DNA of 64,000 nt from Micropterus salmoides. Lineage: Eukaryota > Chordata > Actinopteri > Centrarchiformes > Centrarchidae. The stretch's first letter is position 1, and each line of letters starts with the position of its first letter. The translations under genes and the position numbers were made by a program. The stretch spans positions 25,930,332-25,994,331 of the forward strand of contig NW_024041151.1 of assembly GCF_014851395.1 (NCBI RefSeq), written 5' to 3'. Shown here piece after piece: positions 39,601 through 49,500 of this stretch. Below the pieces are notes generated by a model that was not told where the DNA came from, did no database searches, and worked only from the letters and a program-made list of their open reading frames with translations.

Positions 39601-40037
39601 TCAATTTTTTCGTCTTAGACATTTAGGGATTGTTTGTATACATTTCTCTATTATTATTATTTCTCATTTCCACTTGTCGGAAAACTACCGTAGTGGGTGT
39701 GTAAACATCACGATCTAGTGGCGAGATTCCGTCACTTCTCGGGTCACAAAATCGACATGAATTGTGGGAGATGTAGTTTAAGGCAGCATAGACTTTTATT
39801 TTAGGACAATCATGAATCTTTAAAGCTTTCGCGAGCCACATAGAATAACTTGGCAGGTCGTATTCGGCCCGCGGGCCTTGTGTTTGACACACATCTAGAG
39901 TCATGATGTACATACTGCTCTACAGGACCACTCACTCTCCAGCAGGACTGTCTCCGGTGTTTGCCGTTGTTGTACGTGTGACTGTGTGCATCACTGAGTG
40001 TCAGAGAGATGAAGTCCATTTTGGAAGGCGGATACAT
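24964..40037 (-). CDS. man1b1: ER mannosyl-oligosaccharide 1,2-alpha-mannosidase (GH47), 13 coding exons
   Basis: MAN1B1 trims the middle-branch mannose of Man9GlcNAc2 on glycoproteins and marks misfolded ones for ER-associated degradation. Coding exons on the minus strand are 39936-40037, 35080-35188, 33406-33599, 32957-33096, 32385-32503, 31180-31368, 29292-29440, 28844-29032, 28177-28367, 27761-27881, 27191-27385, 25380-25511 and 24964-25173. Joined, they give 2040 nt and 679 residues without a frame break (human about 699). All donors are GT and all acceptors AG. Start Met 40037 (MYPPSKMDF) is the first after an in-frame TGA ten codons upstream. Residues about 45-62 form a type II membrane anchor, followed by a Pro/Glu-rich stem. 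The GH47 domain carries the conserved acids E252 (HDELKP), D442 (ARADSYYE) and E577 (LRPETVE), the calcium Thr T666 (FNTEAHPLP) and the disulfide cysteines C506 and C535. It looks fully functional. Confidence 0.96.
26925..27131 (+). mobile_element. Tc1/mariner-type non-autonomous element, partial
   Basis: The text GGGGTGTACTCACTTTTGTT, followed by GAGGGGACAGCAA..TTTACACTGTT, is the end of a palindromic fish Tc1/mariner-type element that I recognise. Only one arm is evident. It lies in the MAN1B1 intron, about 60 bp downstream (minus sense) of the donor after exon 27191-27385. Confidence 0.55.
29765..29782. repeat. (GT)9 microsatellite
   Basis: A short GT dinucleotide run in a MAN1B1 intron, followed directly by CAGGGATGAAAATTACC, which looks like one end of a hAT-type element. 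No matching second end was found. Confidence 0.8.
31971..32315. mobile_element. Short inverted-repeat DNA element (MITE)
   Basis: The 345-bp element has ends GACCAATGTGTAGGATTTA and, inverted, GACCAGTGTGTAAGATTTA. Internal text (TTCTGGGCTGCTGGCAGTGCA, ACATGGCAGACTCCGTGGA, ACACTAATGAAAACGTTT) is a familiar teleost repeat. It is non-coding and sits in a MAN1B1 intron, 69 bp beyond the donor of exon 32385-32503. It is related to the element at 56351-56862. Confidence 0.8.
32690..32930 (-). mobile_element. tRNA-derived SINE
   Basis: Read on the minus strand, the left part is a decayed tRNA-like head, with TTAGAGCAGGTTGCCCG as A-box region and GGTTCAATCCC as B-box. A conserved body follows (TGTCCTTGGGCAAGATACTG, ATGAATATGAATGTTTC), and the element ends near GGCGCTATACAAATACGGAG. 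This is a familiar teleost SINE-type repeat. It lies in the MAN1B1 intron between exons 32957-33096 and 32385-32503. A truncated relative is at 61333-61487. Confidence 0.65.
33602..33636. repeat. man1b1: (AC)17 microsatellite at a MAN1B1 splice acceptor
   Basis: On the coding strand this is a (TG)17 tract that runs straight into the acceptor TAG at 33600-33602 and the exon base at 33599. It therefore occupies the place of the polypyrimidine tract of coding exon 3 (33406-33599). Confidence 0.95.
34263..35039. mobile_element. hAT-type non-autonomous element
   Basis: The ends are TAGGGCTGAACAATT and AATTGTTCACCCCTA, near-perfect inverted repeats. They are flanked by 8-bp duplications TTCTAGTG (34255-34262) and GTCTAGTG (35040-35047), which match at 7 of 8 positions. 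The 8-bp duplication and TAGGGC-type ends are diagnostic of hAT. It carries no transposase frame. It lies in a MAN1B1 intron, 40 bp beyond the donor of the transmembrane exon 35080-35188. Confidence 0.88.
35080..35188 (-). CDS. man1b1: MAN1B1 transmembrane-anchor exon
   Basis: This 109-nt exon is preceded by CTACAG and followed by GTAAAC. It encodes KWKQLSRLQRS, then a hydrophobic stretch LILFLLALLLIFGLLSY, and ends TEQWRG (the Gly codon is split with the next exon). The KWKQLSRLQR block is conserved with human MAN1B1 and places basic residues on the cytosolic side of a type II signal anchor. Confidence 0.95.
35489..35516. repeat. (TC)n microsatellite
   Basis: A TC dinucleotide run of about 28 bp in the MAN1B1 intron after coding exon 1. 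Confidence 0.9.
36278..37017. mobile_element. Short inverted-repeat DNA element (MITE)
   Basis: The left end TTAAAAAGAGGTGGTATTAT and the right end, inverted TTAAAGAGGGCATATTATGC, form imperfect terminal inverted repeats of a 740-bp non-coding element. Internal text (ACTGCACATTGCTGCAGCTC, GAGGGCGTGCCTGACTAGC) is a common teleost repeat. It is in MAN1B1 intron sequence and preceded by a 19-bp T run. Confidence 0.7.
37871..37892. repeat. 22-bp perfect palindrome
   Basis: This reads identically on both strands: GTTGTGTATC followed by ATGATACACAAC. It is located in a MAN1B1 intron and no function is recognised. Confidence 0.9.
39084..39892. mobile_element. hAT-type non-autonomous element
   Basis: The left end CAGGGGTGACAAAC matches the inverted right end (GTTTGACACAC), which lacks the last few bases. 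Flanking duplications are ATCTAGAC (39076-39083) and ATCTAGAG (39893-39900), a 7 of 8 match. The GGCCCGCGGGCC stretch next to the right end is typical of this fish hAT family. No transposase frame. It lies 43 bp beyond the donor of the first coding exon of MAN1B1. Confidence 0.82.
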
Positions 40038-40073
40038 CCTCTGATCGGGGCAGGCAGTTGTATGTCATAGAAT
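39936..40073 (-). CDS. man1b1: MAN1B1 exon with start codon (coding 39936-40037)
   Basis: The acceptor CTGCATGCAG precedes base 40073, giving 36 nt of 5' UTR before the ATG at 40037. It encodes MYPPSKMDFISLTLSDAH, then NGKHRRQSCWR, with a donor at 39935 (GTGAGT). Human MAN1B1 has an equivalent MYPPPP..DFISVTLS and RRRSCWR block. Human also has a longer N-terminus upstream; here an in-frame stop excludes one within this exon. Confidence 0.9.
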
Positions 40074-41455
40074 CTGCATGCAGAAAAGTAAAAAAAATTA
40101 AAATACAGCCTAACCATGACTTTTTTCTTTAAATAAGAGTAATGTGAAACGTAAAATGTGAAGAGCAGGGACCATCCCAGCATTGTCTGAGAGGACATGG
40201 TTGAATAAAAGGCTCGACCAACAAATGAACTAATGACTATCTTTATTTGCTATTTGTGTCTGCTTTATAACATTGCAAATGTAAAACCTTTGCAGTTTTG
40301 GAAGCAGTGGTTAGTAGAACACTACAATATAGTTATCCTGACTAATATGAAGGTTTAAGGTTGTGAAGGTTTGTAGTCCATGCATGATGCTAAGGTGCAT
40401 TTACCACCAAGACTCAGTGACCATTTTTTTCCTACGTGATAAAGAGGTGTCAGGGTACCTAGAGTAAAAACAGGCTATATTCAGCTGAAAAGTGGAAGTT
40501 TATAGGATGTCTTTGAAAACGAGATTACGGTTATTTCCCCAACATTTCACTGGCATAGATTTACGTGGGTATGTTTTTATAATGAACGGAACAGACCAAT
40601 TTAATTAAACTTGTCACAAGATGAAGAAGATTTTTCATCCCAATGTGCTGGCTATCACTTTTTGTTCTTTAAAAGACAATACAACAGCTGCAGTGTTAAT
40701 GAATTGTTAAAGTTTTCCAGAGAGGACTCTCCAAATTGTCACTGCTTGGTTTGAGGTCTTATTTGAGCTGTGAGAGCAACACTTGCCTAGCAACTAGCAG
40801 CAGCTGCCTTGATTAAGTACACCAACCTAAACTTTCTAAACTTAATTTAACATGTATTAACGTTAATTAAAACGCAGCAAGGCTGACTCAGCACCATGGA
40901 CAGCTAACGAGGACACGAAGCTCTTAAGGTGCATCTGCACTTGCTCTGGAGTGACCTTTTAGGAAACCGGCGTAAAAACGTCGAGCAGTTAGTAAACACT
41001 CTTAACTTCTTGTATCGATTGATATCAGGAAACAGGGCTGAATTCAACTCAAATGATGTGATGTGAAAATGAAAATGATGCTCCGTGATATGGTCACGTA
41101 ACGTAAATCTTTGTAAGAAAGCTATCACAGATTAACGTTACATAGCTTCAAAGCAAAGCTACGGTGAATATTATTGTGACAAGGCACAGGCTGCTCTATC
41201 CTATAACAATTATCGTCTTAGTATAACGTTAGTTGAAAGAATGCACTCAAGTAACCGAAGTTACTGTAACGCAAACAGCTGTCGTTTACTACATTAACGT
41301 TAGTCAATTAACTTACAGCAAGGAGCTAACGTTATTTAAGCTAAACAGGCTCGTTTATTACCTTACCCTGCCTTCCACACATCACTGGCATGCTGCTTGA
41401 ACACACCGGCAAATCACTAAAATATTAGACACACATTCCGCTGCCTCCCCCTCAC

Positions 41456-41630
41456 CTTTGTGCCTGGTTGGCTGTCTCACAGCGACGTTTTTCTCCTGAA
41501 GGCTAATGTTAATGTCAACAGCTGTTAGCTAGCTAGGAGACGCCAGCTTCCTTCGTCTCTTGTTTCTGACTAGAAAGTGGCCCTGCTCGGCTGTCAGGAG
41601 AGCCAACATGTAACACGGCAGCCTGTACGA
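41456..41630 (-). other. man1b1: Probable non-coding first exon of MAN1B1
   Basis: The minus strand has an excellent donor, CACAAAG|GTGAGG, with last exon base 41456. It lies just downstream of a promoter-like region, and the next exon (39936-40073) begins with a good acceptor and UTR. The upstream limit is approximate. This is inferred, not shown. Confidence 0.5.
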
Positions 41631-41728
41631 CGGTAACAGAAAACTAACCTCCTGCTATAGGAAATGTCAAACAAATTATACTGGGGAAAACATGGCTGAA
41701 GTTAGCGAATGAACAACCACAGCCAGAT

Positions 41729-41780
41729 CCGGAAGAGCTGACGAGGGATGGTACGGCGTATCACCTGACGTGTGCACGTG
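41729..41780 (-). promoter_or_regulatory. man1b1: Candidate MAN1B1 promoter motifs (ETS, UPR/CRE-like, E-box)
   Basis: CCGGAAG (41729-41735) matches an ETS site typical of TATA-less promoters. TGACGTG (41766-41772) matches the ATF6/XBP1 (UPRE) and CRE core. CACGTG (41775-41780) is an E-box. They lie 100-150 bp upstream of the proposed first exon. A UPR motif would suit an ER quality-control gene, but it rests on short motif matches. Confidence 0.35.
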
Positions 41781-42007
41781 CTCTGAAGTTTGAACATTAA
41801 CCCTTAAAATCCCCTCAACACCTTGTTCCCAGCTAACATGTTCACATAACACAAAAAACTAAAAAGATATTGGCATAACTTTTTTGGTATTTTGCAGGTA
41901 ACTTTAATTTTATTGGAGCTGTTTTTAATTCTTCTAAAAAAAACATCCTTTAAAGACCTGCATAATTTAAACCCCTGTAAATGTTCTTTTGGAATTGGAA
42001 AGTAATG

Positions 42008-43092
42008 TACACTGAACAAAATTATAAAAGGAACACTTTTTTGCCTCCATTCATCATGAGCTGAACTCAAAGGGCCTATTTCTTATTATATTGTATTAAT
42101 ATTGTTCACAAATTCATCAAAATCTGTGTTAGTGAGCACTTCTTTGCCGAGATAATCCATCCACCTCACAGGTGTGGCATATCAAGATGCTGATCAGACA
42201 GCATGGGTATAGCACAGGTGTGCCTTAGGCTGGCCACAATAAAAGGCAACTTGAAAATGTGCAGTTCCATCACACAGCACAATGCCACAGATGTCACAAG
42301 TTTTCAGGGAGCGTGCAGTTGGCACGCTGACTGCAGGAATGTCCACCAGAGCTGTTGCCCGTGAATTGAATGTTCATAAGCCGTCTCCAAAGGCGTTCCA
42401 GAGAATTTGGAAGTACATCCAACCGGCCTCACAACCGCAGACCACATAACACCAGCCCAGGATCTCCACATCCAGCATCTTCACCTCCAAGATCATCTGA
42501 GTCCAGCCACCCGGACAGCTGCTGCAACAACCGTTTTGCATAACCAAAGAATTTCTGCACAAACTGTCAGGAACCGTCTCAGGGAAGCTCATCTGCATGC
42601 TCGCCGTCCTCATTGGGGTCTCGACCTGACTGCAACTTCGCACAGCCATTGAAGAGGAGTGGACCAACATTCCAAAGGCCACAATCAACAACATGATCAA
42701 TATGCGAAGGAGATGTGTTGCACTGCGTGAGGCAAAGGGTGGTCACACCAGATACTGACTGGTCCACCCCCCACCCCCCGCCCGCCCCCGCCCCGCCCCC
42801 GCCCATACAGTGAAACTGCACATTTTCGAGTGGCCTTTTATTGTGACCAGCCTAAGGCACACCTGTGCAATCCCCGTGCTGTCTGATCAGCATCATGACA
42901 TCTGTGAGGTGGATGGATTATGTCGGCAAAAGGAGAAGTGCTCACTAACACAGATTTTGACAGATTTGTGAACAAAATTTGAGAGAAATAGGCCTTTTGT
43001 GTACATAGAGAAAGTCTTAGATCTTTGAGTTCAGCTCATGATGAATGGGGGCAAAAACAAAAGTGTTGCGTTTATAATTTTGTTATAGCCTA
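42008..43092 (+). mobile_element. Internally deleted Tc1-like transposon
   Basis: The ends are TACACTGAACAAAATTATAA and, inverted, a matching ATAACAAAATTATAAACGCA stretch. They flank text of a very common fish Tc1-like element: CACAATGCCACAGATGTC, GGAATGTCCACCAGAGCTG, then GAAGAGGAGTGGACCAACA and GTGGTCACACCAGATACTG. The N-terminal DNA-binding part of the transposase frame joins directly to its last C-terminal segment at about 42630 (CTGACTGCAACTTCGCACAG). The catalytic core is therefore missing. A C-rich tract interrupts the 3' end at 42767-42805. It lies upstream of MAN1B1. Confidence 0.85.
42767..42805. repeat. C-rich tract (G-rich on minus strand)
   Basis: Runs of three to six C separated by single bases, inside the Tc1-like derivative. 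The minus strand has several G-runs and could form a G-quadruplex. Confidence 0.8.
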
Positions 43093-46000
43093 GCTGAACT
43101 GTATTCTTGCGCTTTAAACACATTTTAAAATGTATGTTCAACTCTACGTTACACTAGCAATTAACTGGAATTGAAAAGGAAGCACTTGAACATTGTCTAC
43201 ATACTTACATAATTTATTCCAGGTACCTTTAGATAAATTTAGTATCTGTTCCTTTCCTGAAAATTATAGGAAACGATGTCACCATAAAAATTACCCCCCC
43301 ACCAAAAAAACCTCACTATATAACAAAATGCAAAGGGATTTCAAATTCACCACATTATATTATTTAACTAACATGATTGAAAGGCAAAATAATAAAGAAT
43401 TACATTAACTGTTACTTAGCCTACATTAAAACAGTAGCTTCCCCAACATTTGCACCTTTTGCTACAACTTAACTACATTACTACTGCTGCAACATCAGCT
43501 GCTTTTACTGCGACTATTACTTCTACTGTAGTTAATGCTACTGCTAACACTGCTCCTACTGTAACTATTTTGCTGTCAAGGCTACTGGCACTGCTATTAC
43601 AAACTGTAGCCTACTGCTGTTACTGCTGCTGCTGATTCAGTATTAGAAGGTATGTATACATAATCGACGAGTATTGTGCCGTTGTACTGGCTGTGCCAGT
43701 GGGTGCTGTTCTGATCTTCCCACCTTCCTTTTATAGTACCTGGCCTTGTGGCAAAAGTATAGTCGATGGGGCAGTTGGAGCACAGGATGTAGTCTGGGTC
43801 TGTGAGAGAGCAAGCACACTGGATTGAAGAGAGGCACAGTGATGAGAACTGTTGAACAGGAGAGGGAAGGGGGTTGGAGGAGAAACAAATGTAGATAAGG
43901 GTGTTGCGCCAGCATCAAGTCAAAATTTACTTTTGTCTAATAATTTGATTTGTGACCAAATAATTGCAAAACTAATGATAAAATACACTGAGTCAACAAT
44001 TAGTTATGTTTTTTTTAATTCAGCTGACACATTGAATGAGCTGATGGAGGGATCACACAAGACAGATGTCCAGCATTTCATATTTTTTTTAAATGATAAT
44101 TTTACAAAACAAGTAAAGAAACAATGATCAGTCTCAGCCAGCTAAGGCAATCATATAGAATGATGCTATAACAAACCTAAATACACAATAGAACACTGAA
44201 TATTGAACACCAGGCCAGAATTGCAAATCAGTGGATGCTTACACTTTAATCCAATTCTAGTTGAGATAAAGATTAAATACACTTCTTCCCTGTTGTATAG
44301 CAGTGGCCCTTGGTTCTCCACAGCTGAGAATTTGGTATAAGCAAGAAAATTAAGTTTTTGGTGTTTTCCAGCTGCAGAGCTGCTGTTTTGGCTGAGCTGG
44401 TAGACTACACTCTCACCACAACCTCCCCGAGATCTCATTCCAGTGATTCCTCTACTCCCTGCACGATCACTCACTACTGACCGCCTCCGGGACAAACACC
44501 AAATCCCGATTCTGCTGAGAAGCTACAAGGCTTGCTTCTTTCCTCTGGACCCAAGCACCTCAGATTAAATGAAGCAGAAATTCAGGCCGACAGCAATTAC
44601 TCCATGCTAAGTGGGTGGTAATAGGTACTCTTCTTTTTCACCAGGAAGCTTTGCAGGATACTGCAGGGCAATGCTCTTGCACTTATGCATGAACTTTACA
44701 GTACAGTGAAAGAAATTACAGTATTGTTTTGGAAGGAAATAGGTGGATCTGTAAACTCTGGCTGCTTAACTTCAGTCTTTAGTTTACACGAGAATAACAA
44801 AAAAAAAAGAGAGAATCTCTTAAACACAGTTTCTATTGTTAAAACAGTAAATAATCTAATGTAAACCTGCTGGACTGCTGTGTAGGAGAATGAACTCTAA
44901 TGAAAATGTGGTAAACTCTCAAACACTGTCAGGACAAAATTAATTAAAGCAACAGCTAGGTTTTTATCACAGACCATGGAAATTGTATCTTGATAATCAG
45001 ACTGTATTTATTTACCAGTTTGTGATAGCAGATTGTAGTTTGGAAGGCAAGGAATACTTCCCCAATATTTTTCCCAGTCTCAAATTAGATGTGTTGATTA
45101 GTCTTTTAATGCAATTCTAACAAATTGTTAAATTTAATTTGTCTTTCCCATGATTTGACGCCATTTGTGACTGGTTGTTGCTGCCTGTGGCTATTTCAAA
45201 AATATGCTGCTTAATGTATTGTTTTTTTAAAGCCTAATGATGATGAAAGATCTATGACTGAAACTTCTTTAACATTTTTTGATGACAGTGTGCAGGAGTT
45301 CACCATTTTAAAGGATAAGGCTGGCATTATTATATTGTGAGCAAAACCAACAATGCTTTAGCCCGACTCTTAACACTTTCCCGTTTCTATAACTGTCTGT
45401 GGCACTCATTCCCAATCCCATCACTTCCTTCTGAAAATGTAAATCTTTAAAAACAGCTCATAATACATAACTTTTTTTTTTTAAAGGCTCAGTAATTTCC
45501 CAAAACAGCTGGCCACTGTCGTTTTTAGCAAACATTCCTCAAACAGGAGTAAATAAAGCATTTGTTGTGGACTATTTTCAGATGCAGATTAATACGTTTA
45601 GAGTTTTTCCGGCAGCATTTCCGGTTTATGTAGGTCAAAATAAACTACACCATTTGTGTTCATGATAATGAGTTCACCTAGGTGGCTTTGAGATGGAGCT
45701 CTATGGCACAGAGGAATACAATATATCAGGCTTTGGCTACACAGACTAAACTTTTTCAGTGTTGGTTTTGGTCTTTCATTTCTAACATTTCTTTAAGTTT
45801 GAATGCGATACTCCAGACTGATCAGCATACTGTGACAACAGCTGCTTCAGCGCCCATGTGTACATCATTAATGTATCATACCTGAGACGTAAGAAAAAAC
45901 CCAACATAGATTATATGAAACTGCAAAAATAATAAACAATGTTTTGTTTGATCTTGCTGTTGGCAAAAGACAGCATCAAGTATGCATAAAACAGGATGAC

Positions 46001-46582
46001 TGCCCCCCTCTATTGTTTTTGGGATTAGATAAATGCTGGTCTTACAAATAAAATGTGATCGGCACCATGAGAAAAGTGACACATCTGAGTTGACTTACAG
46101 TACAAAAGTAGTGGACTTACAGTGAGAGAGTTTACTGGCCTGGTCACACACAGCCAATGGGACAACATTAGCTGTGTCCCCATGCAGAACACATTGTTAA
46201 TTGTTCAGTTAGGACAGTCCGACTTTTATATACCCAACGGCCAGGCTATGACAGAAGCCCACAATACAAAACAAAAATCAAACAGAGTTATAAAGGATAA
46301 AAAAACATATATTTTTAAATTATTCAATACAAGATAAACGTCTCTGTAAACAAAATTGACTTCTCCGTGAAAAAAGCCTGGGGACACTTCTGTCCTCATA
46401 AATTCATTAAAACGGTCACTCAGCTTGAGAGATCAAATCCCCCAAAACAAGAGGAAAGGGAAGTGACATCTTTAGAAATTGGGAGAGATGTTCAAGTTGT
46501 CCTCTTGACGTCCATGATTTGAAGAGAGGTTTGTATCCTGGGCCTGTGAGGCTTCTGGGACGGCACAGCTTTCTAGCATTTC
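43093..46582. other. Intergenic between collagen 3' end and MAN1B1 5' flank
   Basis: No coding exon or RNA gene is recognised. Positions 43450-43635 are an imperfect CTG/CTA/ACT trinucleotide-rich stretch. The collagen 3' UTR must occupy part of the right end, but I could not decide a poly(A) site. Confidence 0.45.
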
Positions 46583-49500
46583 CTAGCTGAAACACACGGG
46601 TCCGACAGTGAAGCCAAACTGGTGTGTGAAGTTTCCACCTCCCATCAGTGCTACGTCTCTCAGAGGAAGCAGCTGGAGGTCTTCAAACTCAAACACAGAC
46701 TCCCGAGGTCCAGAAATGGTCTCCTCTCCAGGCTGACACAAGAAATAGAATACATTTTTTAGTTTTTACATTTAATTGCTATGACTCACCTTTTTTCATA
46801 TGCAATGACTGAAACTGAAAATTATGTATTTCATTCCTCTTTTTTTCCTCTATTTTTTGGATGCTTTTTTCCTAATAATAAATAATTGTTATAAAATGAA
46901 CCTGCTTCAACAAGATTTTACACAGCAGCAGCATGACAGGTACTTTCTCAAGCCTTTCAGAACACAGCGAAAAAGAAGTTTACAAAACTTTATACACACC
47001 ACACAATCTTTAAGAGCTCCGAGGTAACTTTGCTTCCTTGTATCAGTGAGGAATTTGATGTCTCTGTCTGTCTGACCCAGTCTGTGTCCTGGGTGGCAGG
47101 AGTAGGTCACCTTCTGGGTGGCGGTGGTACTATGCAATCTCAGAAAACGCATCTGGACCACGTTAGCACCTGGATAGTAAAACTGATAGGAAAGGAATAA
47201 GAACGTGATGTATTTACAATGTCAGCTGGTACATAGTTACGCAACAACAATAACATTATTTAAGTCATTAAGTCATGAATCAAATCATCAGTGGTGTGAC
47301 AGATAACCAGTGTTAGGGTAGTTACTCAAAAAACGTAATGGATACACATTACTAGTTACGTTTGTTTTTTTAAGTAATGCCTTACTTTACTAGATTACTC
47401 ACTGCTGAAAGTAACTAGCTACACTACTAGTTACATTATTTTTGGATTACTCAGATTAGTCAGTAATTGTTCCCTCTGGTTGGATGAAGTCTGACGCTCT
47501 GCATGATCCATGATGATAGAGATTAATGTCAATAAAGCATACTGTCAATATTTTAGAGACCCCCTAAAATATCACAAATCATGCTTTTAGGTGAGCTGTT
47601 GTCTTATTAAGTGCAGCTAAGCTCCCCCTGGCTCCCCTGTAGTTCACACCCTGGGCAAGAGTCTCAAATTGTTTGTCAGACAATCTGTTCCTCCTCTGAG
47701 TCAGCACAAGACTGCCCAGGCTATAGAGCCTCACCACAGGTGCACCAGAGGGTATCGCTGTCCTTTCACGAAACAATATGAAGCAATACCTCCACCCCAC
47801 GAAAGACGTCTTTGGCAGCTCTGCCATTTCTGTGTCCTCATGAACTGGCGCTGAACTCAAAAGTTGGGTCCGAAAAGTATTACGCAAACACGCATGAAAA
47901 GGGACGTTTGATTTATTTTTCTCTCCTCCCCTTATGGGGATAGTTCAACAACCAGTTTGCAAGTAACACGATGATTTTGTTATTAGTAACAATGCGTTAC
48001 ATTACTGCGTTACAGAGAAAAGTAATCTGATTACAGTAATGCATTACTTTGTAACGCGTTAACCCCAACACTGCATATAACAATATTAGAAAAATAACTG
48101 TATCTTCCTTCTTCTCTGAAGTATCTCCGGTTTTGTTTGTAAGTTGTAATGTGATTTGCTTGCTATTTAGCCTGTTTACCTCATTGTTTTGGCTTTACGG
48201 CACATTTACAGTCTTGATGTTAGTGATGAGATATTAGAATTGGTGTTTTTCATACTTGTGGATTTCTGCTGCCCCCAGGGGCGTTTCCAGGCTCTTAAAA
48301 CATTGGGGGCTTAGCCCAGCCCAGAAATCTTTCATGTTTTCACATTTTTATATACAGTCTATGGTTTTCACTTGTTTTCATCCCCACCCCCTGTTGCCGC
48401 CCAAAGTACGTCTGTAAAGCAACAGTAAATGACCTCTACACAGTAACCCAAACATCTGTCCCATTTTCTGATAATAATAATAATAATCAACTAGAGGGGG
48501 TCTGGGGGGTCCTCCCCCTGAAACATTTGGGCTTTAAACACTTAATTTCCTGCATTCCATGAATTTTTTGCAACAATTTATTGAGGAAATGTCTGAGGTG
48601 ACAAATCAAAATAAAATAATTTAGTGTACTATAATGCAGTAGAGTGATCATACATGCAGGCAAGCTATTTTTCAGTGGCCACGGCTCTCCTTTATTCCTT
48701 CAAGTGCCTGCTCTATGCAGGGTAGGCTATGCAGCTGACGATGAAGCTACTGCAGCTCCAGTGCCAAACAAATCAGTTATTTTCACGTATTTGGTGATTT
48801 GTTTGGCCCACAAGAAACAGCTCGAGCAAAGGGGGAGGGAGTGGGCCGATCGTTGGCCCATTTTTTAAAATCAGTTAGTCCTACATACTGTATATGCCAG
48901 ATTATCAGTCCACCCCTGAGGCTACCCCCCTTTAGACTGTCTGACAGACACAGAGCCCGTCTGGGACTGTAGCCTATGAGACGAGTGCACTGATCTTCAT
49001 CAGAGGAAGAAAAACGAAACTGAAAACACTTGTGATCAGACAGAAATATCAGCATAATTCTACACAAATGTTCACTTCAGCAACTCTGATAAAGTGCAGC
49101 TCACAGCCGTTTTAGAGGGAATGAAGCATCCTGGAGACAGTAAAACAGTAGTGTCTCACAGCGAGTGGGACAGAGACAGCAGGACACAGAGCGACAGGTG
49201 TCAGTGTCGCGGTCAGGTGTGATATTCTCTCATTACTGTGCGCCGACTGTTAACTGTTTGCGTTGAATGAATGGTTTTTTTTCGGTTTACAAAATACAGA
49301 AAAAACTAACAATTTGTGTGAATATGCAATTTACAAGAATCTTATATGTGCTTACACCAATCCATTCACACAAAATTACTTGCAACATTGAAGCCCAAGG
49401 CTTATATTTGCCTGTGTGTTAACATATTGAACAGACACTGACCGACAACATTTATGTTTGATTACAATTTTGCAATTCAGAAGTCGCGGACAAGCACTGA

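Noticed and set aside
43450..43635. Trinucleotide-rich frame (Thr/Ala/Leu) as a gene
   Set aside because: It is translation of an imperfect CTG/ACT repeat.
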